A DNA stretch of 64,000 nucleotides from Tetrahymena thermophila SB210 (Eukaryota; Ciliophora; Oligohymenophorea; Hymenostomatida; Tetrahymenidae), in the NCBI RefSeq assembly GCF_000189635.1, contig NW_002476420.1, positions 126,683-190,682 of the forward strand, in the 5' to 3' direction. The translations under genes and the position numbers were made by a program. Each line of letters starts with the position of its first letter. Positions within the stretch are counted from its first letter, which is position 1. Below the pieces are notes generated by a model that did no database searches, was not told the origin of the DNA, and worked only from the letters and a program-made list of their open reading frames with translations. Shown piece after piece: positions 25,001 through 37,900 of the stretch.

Positions 25001-28000
25001 AAACACTTCTATAGGAGTATTCTCTGGTATCATCAGATTATTCTATTATACCAATATACCATTTACCTTAGAATATCTAACTATGTCTGGTAGGATATTA
25101 TGAAGCATAGTGGGTAAAAGGTGCTTTAAAATTTTATGCTTATCTTTGCATCTTCCATACAAAACATTTAGAAAATGTGTAAGATTTATTTGTATAATAC
25201 AATTATCAATTTAAGCTAAACCCTTCCTTATTATCTTCTCCATCAAGGGATGGCAAAAAAACTCATGCATAGTATCATTATAATCTTATGCTATTAACTT
25301 AATGCATTGTAAGACAATTTCATATTCAACAGTATAGAAATCAGGTTGTTTTGGTTCTTTTTTATAGAATAAAGAGTTAATTATCTCTTAAAAGCAATTT
25401 AATTTATTTCATTGAAAATATTCACATTTATTTTTTAAATTAACTTAAATTTTCTCATCAAAATTCTTCTTTGTTTGTTTGTTTGTTTTTTATAATTTAT
25501 TGAAAAATTTTTCATGTTTAAAATTTTTAATTTTGTTTTAAATGAAAAAAAAACAAATTTCAATGAAAAAAAAAATTATTTTTAAAGTTTTAATAAATTT
25601 TTATTTTATTTTGAAAATTAATTTTATTAACGAATCAAGTAATATTTGGTATTAAATGATCTTGTTAAAATTATTGAAATTCTCAATTTATTTAATTTAT
25701 TTGGTTATGGTATTAAATAAATAAATTATTTTTCACTCATTTTGTTATAAAAAAAATTGATTTGATTTGATTTGTTTTGTTTTGTTTAATTACCTGCTTA
25801 ATTATTACAGTTTTAATTTTGATTCATCATTCTCTGATAATGCTAACACTAATGACTATAATTCAGCTTTTCTTAACTGCAATTTTCTAAGTCTTTCTCC
25901 TCCCTCAGAATGCAATACTCGCAAATGCGATGAATGCATTCTATAAGTCTCTAAAAACGTTGTTTAAAAACAAGTTAACCCTTTTCTGGATCATCTTGAT
26001 ACATGTCTATTTTTGCCTTAGAATCATAATAGCACATTATTTTAAGTAGTTTCTCGATAAATCTTTTAGAGAGTGCATTTTAAATAATATTCATATCAAG
26101 TGTGATAAAGTACTCATAAAGATATTTAAAACCTCCACTACCATAAAACTTTTGAATCCTTTAATAACAAAAAACGAACTTAATGATTGAATTATTCAAT
26201 TTATTGAAAATCATAAAGCAAATTCACTTGCTCAAAGAAAATATATAAATAAATGAATGAATGGTTAAACAAAATGAAAATTTTGTTGAATTAAAACAAA
26301 TAAAAAAATAGTAATACCATAAATTATTTCCATTGGGATGCTAGAATAATTCCTCCATAATATTAAGGCAGTAAAGCTTCTTGTGGAAAGATCCCTTTAA
26401 AATTTCTTCCCAAGGCTCTTGAATTTTTATGATTCTTTGCTTAACATGATCATTTGTTGGTAGTTTCATAATTAGCTCCCAGAGATTATTATTACATTCG
26501 TCTAAGCAATGAATTGATATTAAATTTAATAAAAAATTGCATAAAAAATTGTTTACCTGTTGGAAAATTCAATGATAAGAGATTAAAAAGCAAGTCGAAA
26601 TATTCATTATTTTAAATGATAAAATTTTTAGGGTGGAACGCATTTTGCATATCAGCTCCTTCTATAAGATGGACATAAAAAACATTTCTTGAAGCATGAA
26701 TGATCTCTTCATCCTAGAATGGTTCTATGAATGTTTTGTAGTTCCTGCAATAGAGCCTAAAGCTGGTAGTTGGAATTTTAAATTCTTGTGATATTTTTTT
26801 TCTGAGAATTCCAAATGGAATATTTTAATTCAACTTAATATTTTTACTCAAATTTTCTTTTTAGAAAATGATTGTGTAAGTTTATTGATTTTAAATAGAG
26901 TATTGAGAATATTAGTTTTATTGATTTAATTCATACTATTTTTTATAACTTTGTCCTTCTATCTTAGAAAAGAACAGCAACAGCAATTAAACTGACCTCT
27001 CTATCAGTTGAGATGACTATTTAATATATCCCTACTATAAAAATTGCATGCATTTCTCAGTTAGCTATCTCATATAATGATCTCTAAACTAAGGATCATA
27101 ATTTTTATCATGATTTATATAAATTTCACTTAACTAATCACAGCAAGAATTAACAACCTACTTATTTTCTGCCTCTCCAAAGATATCCCACATCGTTTTC
27201 ATACCAGCAAGATCTTCATTTTATACCTAAATTATATTTTTAAATATTTACTCAAAATTCTTTATTTTAAATCACTCGTATTTATTTTATTAATAAATTT
27301 TTCATGTTATGAAAATAAATTGAATTTTTTTTTAATTATAAGCTGTTTTTTTCATTTTTAAAATAAATCCAAGTTTTTTTTATTTGTGACTAAAAAAATT
27401 AAATAAATGTGAGTAAAAAAATTTGTAAAAAAATTGCTTTTAATATTTTAAATTAATTAGAATTTTTAATTTAAAAATAGTTGAAATGATTCATTTATTT
27501 TTAATTTGCATTTTGTTTTTAAAAAAATTTAATGAATAATTAATTTACCTTAAATTTGTTAAGATTCGCAATGAGTTCGATGTTACGAAGTTTTAGATTG
27601 ATTTTTTTAAACAAGTAAAAGAATATGTTAAAGAGCTCTGGTGTGAAGTTTTAGTACTTCATCATAGCTGGATTACAGAATATATTAACAAAAATGTGTT
27701 TTATTAAGTCAAATGTGAACAAATTAGTTATGTCTATCGTATTCAAATAGTTTTAATTTTATCTCTGAATTGTTTTGTTAAGTATCCAATTCAAGAAGAT
27801 TTAAGACTCGCATGGGTGATTCGGAATTTAGATAAATTGGTTCCAGAGCTTATCAAATTCCTGAGGACTTAACTGGAATATACGCTTGTTATCACTGAAG
27901 TTTTGAGTTAAAATAATCTCAAGTAGCTAGAATCTTACATGAATATTATTTTCATGAGAATATTTTCCTTTAAAAACAGTTGTCTTGAAGACATAATTTT

Positions 28001-31000
28001 GGTTTGGAGCATTCTTTAAATTCTCTAAAACAGCAGGATTGAGTTTATTTATCTATTCTGGAATCTGCTTTAGATAATTACAAATGTCGTCTACTATAAT
28101 TTTTGGTAAATCTATTTCTCTTTTTTGCAAGGAAATCAAGATATCAGGAGGCATCTGACTATCAACCAATGCATATATTAAGTAATAAGCTTAGTAGGAT
28201 GATTTTCCAGAAATTATTTATTCTAAAAACAAATTTGCATATTTTTTAGCAATAAAGCTTCCCTGCTACAGACAAAGAAGCTCCTTAGCTATTTATAAAG
28301 CATTATCAACCACCAAATAGCTCAAATTTTAATTATTATCTTCATTTATTAATTTTAGCAAAAGTTCCAAACAGAAAAAGTTTTTTTCATATTGTTATTC
28401 TTTAGCCTCTTTAGATAATTTACTTTTACTTTCTTTTTGTTCTTCTTAATTTTATTATTCTTGCCCATCTTCTAGCTCTTCAGTGTCTGAGCCATCTTGA
28501 TCTAATTTTTTTATTGTTAAAATAAATTATTCATGTATGCTTAAAAAATTTCAACAAAAATGATCAAGTAAATTTATTCTAAATATTTTTTTAAGATCAA
28601 CAAAAAGAGGATTTTTTTGTTGAAACAAATAAAAATTTATTATGTTTAAAACAAACAAACAAAAAAATTAAAATTATTAGAAAAATTACCTTGAGAGAAA
28701 TATGCAAATTTAGAAGAAGGGATGAGTATATCAATAGCTTTTTAAGAAAATCCTTTAATTAGCATGAGTGTCTGCTCATTAATTTCGTTGAGAGGGATAG
28801 AATTAATCTTTTCGTGAAATTTAAATAAAGCTTCTTTAGAGAGCTAATCAGTGATTGAAATAATCATTTCAAAAATAGCAGAAACAATAACTTCATGTTT
28901 ATCAGAACCACAGGAATTCCAAATAGTATCAATCAACTCAACTGGGAACTGCTTGCAAAAGCACATAAAACGAATAATTTCGTGACATCTTCTAACAATC
29001 TCAACATGCATCGAATCTCCTAACAGATGATCGATAATTTGATTCTTGATAACCCATTCAGTGAATTCTTTAGGGTTAAATCTTCTGTCATTCATTTGGT
29101 CACTGTAGTATTCGCTATTATTTCTAAATCCAATATCATCGTTGTTACTGCCATTCTAAAAGCTATCATTTTACTTAATTTCAGCTATAATTTCGCTTAT
29201 ATCATTTAATCCTTAAATTTTTTTGTTTAAATACTAGCTTGATAACAATTTAAGAGCAAGGTTTAAATCCATTTCATCTATTCTCTTTAAATACATATCT
29301 TGTTTATCTTAGTCAGGGTGGTATTTTACAGTATTCTATAAATAATCTCTAATACTTTTAACAAGACGTGGATCATATTCTTTGATTTCCCTTTCTGTAA
29401 TGAGACTCATTCTTTAAATAATATAATTACAAAGCTAGTCTATAATTATAACTATATATTTATCTTTCATGTTATTTATACTGTAGTAAATAATTTTGCT
29501 AATCTAGTAAAGTGATAGTAAAGGTATCATCTTATTTTGGTCATTGAACAGCTAATTCATAGCTTCAAAGCCTCCATTCAGCCAAAAGTAATTAGTAAAA
29601 ATTGGAATTATTTCACTTTTTATCTTACTTCTTAATTAAGCTTTTTGTTAATGAATAAGACTTTACTGTTACCCAATAATTTCTTCCTACATTCCATCAT
29701 TATCTTCATTTTCCAGCAAATTAGTGTGATGTATTTTTATAATTTTCTCAGGAAATTGCTCTAAAATTTGATCCTAATTTTCTCTGATGAAAAACCAATT
29801 TTTCTATTAAAATAAATTATAAATAAATCTTAAAATATTTCAATATTTTTAAAAACCTTGCAGTTGATTTTAATTTCAAATAGATTTTTGATAAATGTTC
29901 AATGAATGTAAAAAAGCAATAATATTATCATGAAAATTTAAATGTTTTCATGAAAAATATTCATTTAAGTTAAAGTTGAAAAAATAATTTATAAAAAAAT
30001 GAATTTTTTGTCGATTTTAAAGAAAAAGTTTTATCAAATATTTAAGATAAAATTATCAATAAAGATAATTAATGAATAAATAATTATGTAAAAATAAATA
30101 TGGTATTTTAATGTATCATTTAATTTCTTATCAAAGATAAAATAATTGGTTCATTGTTTGATAAAATTTTATTTGTTTAGTAAATCTTTTTAAAGTTAGA
30201 GAAGAAAATTGAATTTAGATTTAAATAAAATCAATCAGGGAAGATTTTATTTGTAAATTTAATAAATCCAGATAAGCTAATAAAAAATAATTATTTATTT
30301 ATTTAGTTATTTAGTTATTAGTTATGAATGATTTATTGTATTAAAAAAGAAAGTAGGGATTATAAATCAATCAATTAAATAAATTTAAAAAACAGAAACA
30401 AACGATAATTTTGATAAGAAATTAATTAATTATTTTTTTGGATTATATCAGATAGATATTAAAAATCGAGCAGACCTGAAATAAATAAATTTTTAATAGT
30501 TTGATTTTCTCTTATCATATAATATATCTTTTCTCTGATAGTTTAAATTTAACAGAAATTTTAAAACAAATTTCTTTTGTATTAAAATCATTTGGTTGAT
30601 TTTGTTAGAATTATTTTATTTATTTTTATAAATTTATAATAAGTAAGTAACTAAATAAAATAAATCTTACTGCGTAAAAGCAATTCTAATTAGTAACTAA
30701 ACGATCTGTTGTACCAAATATAGAGAGCAGCATTTCAAACATTTCATATGAACCATGAGCTATTGCGACAGGTAGATCGTACATGTATGATAACTAATTG
30801 GTATATTCTTTATAATACTAAAAAATATAAATATAAATATATTTGTAGTATTAAATAATTTGCTTACATCTGTAAAATAGTTTGGAAATTCCTTAATGTA
30901 TTTTATCGTATAATTAATATGGTTTTTAATCAATTTTATCACTTATTCACGCGATTCATCTTCATAAGAAATATTTTACAAAGCTTAATCCATTGCAAAA

Positions 31001-32773
31001 AAATATTTTCCTCTGAATTCTTGAGTAAAATCAAATGCAGATACTCCTTAATAATTTGCTTTAATCATTTGCTTAAAAGGTTATATCATCTATTTTAAAA
31101 ATAAAATATTAAATAAATAATAAACTAGCATTCAATCAATCCAACTATTTAATTGAATATTTCTGATAAAACAATCATATACCAATTTTATATCTTCTAT
31201 ATTTCTTTTGACTCTAGAGGCATTATTCTTTTCTCCTGTGTATCCTAGTTGTTTATTAAAAAAATATTTTCGTTATTAGCTGAAATTGAATGATTAAGTT
31301 AGAGCTTAGCATTTCCAAAAATAATTTTATGTTTCTTAGTTGTTTTATGATTCTAAATTTAAATTATCAGATATTATTTAATCAGCAAATAAATTAATAA
31401 ATAAAAATTATTCTAATGTATCTATGAACGAATGAACGACTTTCTATAATGAAGAAAAATGCAAAAACTGAACCCTTTATTCTATGCCTTTAGTTTAAAT
31501 ATTTTATTTTTAAATTTCTAATAGACTTTCTATTCAACAAACAGTAGACTGCTTTTTCTTCTTCTTGAAATAAATACCTTTATCTAACTAAATTCAGATC
31601 AGAATACTCTTATTCTAAAAAGAGTTTTGGATTTTCTATCAAAAATTGTAAAAATAAATTAATTAATAAATAAATCTAAGTCATGAAAATTAGACGCTTT
31701 CGTAATTGTTCAAATTATTCTATTTTTGAGTGTTTTGCATGAGTTTTTGTTAGATTAAATATAAGATTATTTATTTGTTAGTTTACCTTTAGTGAATTTT
31801 CTGAAATGAGCGAGCTTATTTGAACTCATTAACACATGCTATTTTTATAAAAATGATAAAAATAAAATCACTCTTCCATCATATTAATATGTCTATCAAA
31901 ATTTATTAATTTGAATTTTGATTTAGATTTTCCAAATAAAGTGAAGATAATTCGCTAATTTGGCTGCTTATTTATAAATGTTATTACTTCGTCTGATTTG
32001 CTCCCATCGAATTGAATAAAGAGTCGTTGCTATTTTTCATAGATTTACTAAACAATTCCTACTCTCCAATCACCCAAATGCTCTCTCACATCCATGTAGA
32101 ACCCTTTTTAAAAATAGTCAGAGATCAAAATCTCTCTAAACTCCTATATTTATTTTTTATAAAAATGATAAGCTTTTTGAGTTTAAAATTAGAAGCTAGC
32201 TGCTATCAATTAATCATCTAACAAACAATTGGATTCTATTCTCTCTTTTAGAGTATCCCTCTTTTCTATGTTCAAAAATATATGCAAAAAACACGCACAA
32301 AAAATCTTATCTAATCAATCAATCAATCGGTTTTAGCTCAAAAAATTTAATAACAAACAAACACTAAGAAAGGGCGAATACAACAATTTTGATCAAAAAA
32401 AGGGTCCCAAATATAAACTATTGGGTGTTCCTTTTATCTAAGAAGAAATCCAGATAGCGCGTGATGATATAAATATTGACTCAAAGCAATAATTTACATT
32501 TTCGTTTTATTGCATGTCTTCAGAAGTATTTAGAGCACTAGAATTTTAATTGTAATTTTGTTCCATATTTAGATTATTTGAAGTAGATGGCTACTATTAA
32601 CTGTTTTATTGCTATGGCTAGGCAGCAGGTTAGGTTTGGGCAGCCTCTCCATTTAATAATCTTTACTACTCACTTTAATTTTGACTTATGGCACCAGCAG
32701 CCATTGTGTTTGACTCCTCTATGATCATTTCTGAATGCTATTGCGACGCTTAATCACTATTATTTATACTCAT
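19050..32773 (-). CDS. Giant ubiquitin-specific protease of the USP9X/FAF type
   Basis: A multi-exon gene of 13.7 kb. Exons I could fix by phase are 32498-32773, 31988-32143, 31787-31838, 31578-31635, 31183-31279, 30868-31089, 30671-30817, 28690-29803, 24251-24378, 19814-19964, 19320-19720 and 19050-19231. The exons between were followed by translation only. The product is probably 2,500-3,000 residues. It begins with a Gln-rich segment of ~90 residues, then a Tudor/MBT-like stretch (V-R-E-H-L-G-D-W-R-V-G-I-V, then F-D-G-S-K-S-D-E). A long helical-repeat region resembles the USP9X N-terminal half, and the USP catalytic domain follows (23160-24480). A C-terminal region ends in an almost pure Glu/Asp tail. 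USP9X cleaves ubiquitin chains from many substrates; the substrates here are unknown. The start is the only ATG that opens the Gln-rich exon. Confidence 0.85.
23160..24480 (-). other. USP catalytic domain of the giant deubiquitinase
   Basis: The Cys box reads GYVGIKNLG, then after an intron CYMNALLQQLFMIPSF; the catalytic Cys codon is at 24374-24376. A zinc-ribbon half site reads YHCEKC, followed by LPNHLILVLKRFEFNYDNMQ. The His box reads YGIGIHMGIADSGHYYSYI, with the catalytic His codon at 23431-23433. It is followed by W-M-E-F-N-D-N and by F-G-G, and the domain closes with NAYLLFYDR. Order and wording match USP9X and USP34 rather than small USPs. All catalytic residues I can check are present, so the enzyme should be active. 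Confidence 0.92.
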
Positions 32774-34994
32774 AAGATACGCTTGCTAACTTGCCTTGCT
32801 TGCTTTGTTTCTTATTTTATTTATTGATTGAATAATCACTTATTATTATTTTGTTTTTAATTTTTGTTTGTTGCTCTCTTCTATTCTTTGATTTTATTAA
32901 AACTAATTCTTATCTTTAATTATATATAATTAACTCTCTTCTAAGCGATCTACCAGCCTACCTACCAAACTACCTGCTAACCTGTCCCTCTTTATTATTT
33001 TATAATTTATTCTGAAATTTGATTAGACAATTTCTTTATTTAATTAATTATAATGCTATTTGTCTGTCTGATTTTATTCTATCTTCCTCAATAAATTCTT
33101 TAAACTGAATCCTATCCTTAATAAATATATTTCCTAATATTATAATCATTATCTCAGTCAAAGTTACAAACAATAGAGTCTTCAAATCCTAATTAAAACC
33201 AGAAAGATAAATAGATAGATAGATACAAATATTTCTTTATATTTTTAAAAACTCTATTTTTTAAAATATCAAACTTTTTCATAAACAACTAATCAATTTA
33301 TTTATATGTATTATATATTATGTAATCTGTCTGACTCTAATTCTATGTAGGTAAGTAAGTAGAAGATACTAACTAGTCTTTTTACTAACTTTACCATGCT
33401 AGAATAATTTATATTTATAATTCAATCTCTTCTATTTTCTAATTAGTAATTTATTCTTCATAAATAATTTTAATTTCCTATTTAACTTGATAAATTCTAA
33501 CTAAATTTTTTATTTTAAAATTCTTCAATTTAGAGGTTCAAATATTTTTCATCCAAAAAAAAAATATTTAATATCAAAAACAAATAAATTATTTTTAAAA
33601 TATTTAATTTTTAATAAACAAGCAAACAAATTATTTATTTATTTATTTAAGAAAATGTTTTATTTTGATTTATAAAGTAAAAAAAATTATTATTTTCAAA
33701 ATTTATCAAAATAATAAATTTCCTTGTTTGCTTTTTCAAATAGCTAAATATTAATTGATAATTCTAATTGAGAAATATTTCAAAAAAAATAAACTTTTTG
33801 AAAAATTGTTTTGTAAACATTTTAAAAGTTTAAATCAATTGAAAGTTTTTTATTAATTTTTAATTGTTAAAACTATTTTTCAATCAAGACATTTGTAAAA
33901 TAAAAATGAAATAATTTCAAAAAGTTTAATTGAAATTTCAAATAAATTAATGATTTATTATTAAGTATTATTTTATTTTTTTGATAGGAGATAAATTTTT
34001 TTAAGATCTTAATTTAAATTTATTATTTTTAAATTTAATATTTGATGTATTATTTTTCTGTTTATAGTTAAATATATTTTTACAAATATTTAAAGAAAAT
34101 TATGATACATTTTTGATTAAAATAAATTACTTTATTTTTCATTAAAAAATATTGTTTTTCAACTATGATATTAGTTAAATAAAAATGAAAAATTTGATTA
34201 CAATAATTGAAATAATTTTAGTTTAAATTATCTAAACTAATAATCGTAAAAAAACAAAAATTACATGGTTAAAATATTGTTTTCTATTAGGATAAATTGA
34301 AATTGCTTTTAAAAAAATTTAATTTAAGTTTATTTAAATTTAAGGTTTTTTGTAAATCAGCTAATATAAAGTAGAATTTATCTAGTAACTCTTAAATTTA
34401 GTGCTTTCTGCATTTTTTTGCTGTCAAGTGAATAAGTAAAAAATTATTTTTTACTGATAATAAACTAAACTAAATCAAAAATTAAATTAAAATTACTTTC
34501 CTTTATTTTTAAAAATACAATTTTTCAATCAATTCATTTTTAAAGCAAATATGAATAAAAATTATTATAGTAATTGTAAAGCTTTAGTTTTAATAAATTA
34601 TTTATTTATTTTTAATATTTTTAGTGGATTAATGCAAATTACTTTTTAAAAAATTTGATTTAAGCTTGATAAAATTTAATAATTTTTTTAAGTAGGTTTA
34701 GATTATGTAAAAATTAGCAGTTTATTTTGAAATTTAGTATTTGGAAAATTTGGTATGTTATTTTTTATTTTAGTTTATTAGTTAGTTAAAAATTTTTTTG
34801 CTCATATTTATTTGTTTTTTAATATTTAGCGAATTTAGAAATAGTTTGAAAACTAAACAAACAAAAAACAAACGAATCTTTTTAGAAATTAATTTAAAAA
34901 TTTAGATAGTAATTTATCTTTTTTAAAGAAAAAAGTAGGATACGACATTAGATTAATGAATATAAATTGTATGTTATAAATGTTTTAAATATTT
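32774..34994. other. Intergenic spacer between two minus-strand genes
   Basis: Spacer holding the promoter of the deubiquitinase at its left end and the 3' flank of eIF3c at its right end. It is AT-rich with ACCT-like (near 32950-32985), TAGA (33206-33226) and TTTA repeats. I see no supported gene. Confidence 0.5.
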
Positions 34995-37900
34995 TCAATA
35001 TTTCTTTTTGTTGGGTCTAGGCTTGTTAGCACCAAGGTTAAGTTTCTTTTTAGTGATCTTGCCATCTGCTTTTCTATTTATTAATAAATTAAATAAAATT
35101 TAGTAAATTAAACATCATTCTAATTGATAAAAATGTACTGTTATTATTTTTAGGGGTTTTCGTTTTAATCTTCTTATTATTATTAAGATTCTATGGTACC
35201 AATCTTCTTATCTAAGATTCTTTGGTTATGAAGTTGAGATTAGTTGACTGTTTCTATTAATTTATTGCTTAAGCCTTATAAACTGGTTCTGTCAGAGTGT
35301 TCGAAAATAATATAAAGTTAGTTTTCAATTGTATGTATACGAGCATTTATTTCTTAAGCAGAAACCATCTATTTATTTATTTATTTTTCAAATTTAAATT
35401 TTTAATTCAGCTCAAAAAAAATTTCAAATATTTATTTGAAATCAAAATCGATATTTATTCATTTTTTAATTTTTATTATGAAATAAATAATTTGTTAATT
35501 ATTTTGAATTATTTATTTATTTATTAATTTTAACAAATAAATAACTCTTTAAACTTGTTTAAATTATAAATAAATTGATTAATTTAAATATTATGGATAA
35601 ATTAATCCAAATTATAAATTAAACTAATTTCTTTCAAATAGCAAATAAAGTTGATTAGTTTTTAAAGATTACCTTGAAAGTAGTTGATTTGATAGATTGA
35701 GCATCTAATTAGAACTTCTCAACAAGATTGTTTAAGCTTAAATTGTCAAATGTGTTCTTAAATTGGAATAAATAACTCTTGAAAGATTGTTCTTTGATTC
35801 TAAGCATTAAATTCTCTAAAGTCTATTTTATTGTAAAAAAAGATTAATTTTTTTGAAAATAGATCAAATTTATTAATTAGATATTTATTTACTTATTGAA
35901 GTCCAGTCATAAATCTCCAGACAGTCATTTTGGTGAGGTAATCATAGCAAGCCTTCCATGATCCCTTTTATAATTCTTTAGTAGCGTAGAAGATTAAGTC
36001 TCTGTTTTGTTCAGGAGGTGATATGTAATGCTATTTATTTATTTATTTAATTTAAATTAATCTCATTATTTTTAATAAATGCAAATCAATTGATTTTAAA
36101 GTTTAATTTATTTTTTTATTAAAGTAATTTTTTACAGATTTTGAGTAGGAATCAAGCAATCTACGATAGTTACGAGCTTAAACATTCTTGCTGTGAGTTT
36201 CTTAGACCATAATAGGAGCTTCAATGAGCATGGAGCAAATGAAGTTAACTATTTCAATCATTTCAACATTAATGTGATAGTGTTAAGGAAGAACCTTTCT
36301 CTTGTCACTTTGAGAAGAATATCTCAAATGTGATTGACCAATTAATTCCTTAATCTTACCAGATTGACTGCATAAATCATTAAGGAAGGTGAAGGCTTCA
36401 GTGAAAATACCTTATCTGAAATAAGCTAAACCTAATTGAACCAAAACTCTATTGTAGAAAATCTATTTTTTATAAAAAAATAAAATTTTTAGAAATATTG
36501 TTTTTTTTATGTTTGGATTTATAATAAAGATTCTAGATAATATATAATTTACCTAAAGGATGGAGTCAATGTTGTTAACGTTATCAGTAATTTTAGACAT
36601 GAGGAGGTAATCTCTGGCAACTTAAGTTCTGTCGTGAATGGCATGGTGATAAATGTGGTAAAGGATAGCTTTGGTTGTATTAGATTAGTCATATTTGTAG
36701 ACAAGAGTAGCAAGGTAGTGAATGATAGATTCGGTGTCTTATTGCTTGTTGAAATAAGATCCGTTTTCATATGTTTACTTATCAGATTCACGAACCTTGG
36801 CTAAGATGGAATCATGGATATAGTACATATTTTCTAATCTCAAGAAAGCAATTCTGGTAGTAATGCTGATGTTTTGTTTAATTTAACGATGGAAAAATTG
36901 AACTTGTTCATTTAATTATTGATAGAAATTTTGCAACTTTTCGTTTTATTGATCGTTAAGGTTGAGTTGTTGCAAGTTTTCACATAATCTCAATAAATTA
37001 TCGAGATCTTGGATTCTTTTTTATTATTGCAACTAATTAAATTTATTAAAAAAAAAATGTTTATTATTTATGTATTAAAGTAAAAGAAAGTTAGTTAGTT
37101 ATTTACTTAGGATTTTGTTTCTTTGGTATTAATAGCAGTTGTATTAACTTATTCGTAGAAATTTTGAACTTTTTCATTTAATTAAACATCTTTCTTGATC
37201 TTATTTAATTATTCGTTGAAATCCTAAACATTTTCATTTAATAATTCATAGTAGAAGTGTTGTACTTTTTCACTTAATCTCAATAAATCATACAAATCTG
37301 AAATTCTGTTATATTATTCCTAATGATTGAAACAATTAGTTAATAATTAATATCATGGCAAAGTGAATTATTTTTACTTCAGATTGAGTTTCAGTGCTGT
37401 AAAAAGCCTTGTTAAGTTCAGTAACAACAGTGTTAAAGAAAGTGGAGATGGATTCGTTAATCTTTTATTAAGTATAAAATTTGTTATCATCTTGCTTGTT
37501 GTAATGTTGGAATTATTTAGTTCTGTTTTCAGTTTTTTATAATATTTTAAGTAATTCTAAAATATTGGAGTAAGTTTCCAACCACATATCTCTGCTCATG
37601 CAGCTAGGACTGGAGTGCAAAGTACTCCAAAGCTTCTATGAATAGTCGACAGTAATAGGAATAAGGATCATAATTAATTCAGTAATAATTTCAACATGAG
37701 GAGCTTAATCTTCTTAGCTTAAATAGTGTTGTAAGTAAGCCTTCAATACTTGATAGCAATACTTCTAGTCGAAGTCCTTTTAAGTTCTATTTTATAATTA
37801 ATTTTTATAAAACCATCAAAAATAATTGAAGCTTCTTATTAAATAAATACCTTTTTGCAACGAATTCAGCTAAAGTGTTAGTTCTTCCATCGTATGTAAG

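Noticed and set aside
32012..32221. Plus-strand ORF of 69 codons.
   Set aside because: It is antisense to the second exon and intron of the USP9X-like gene, whose minus-strand frame is conserved and phase-consistent.
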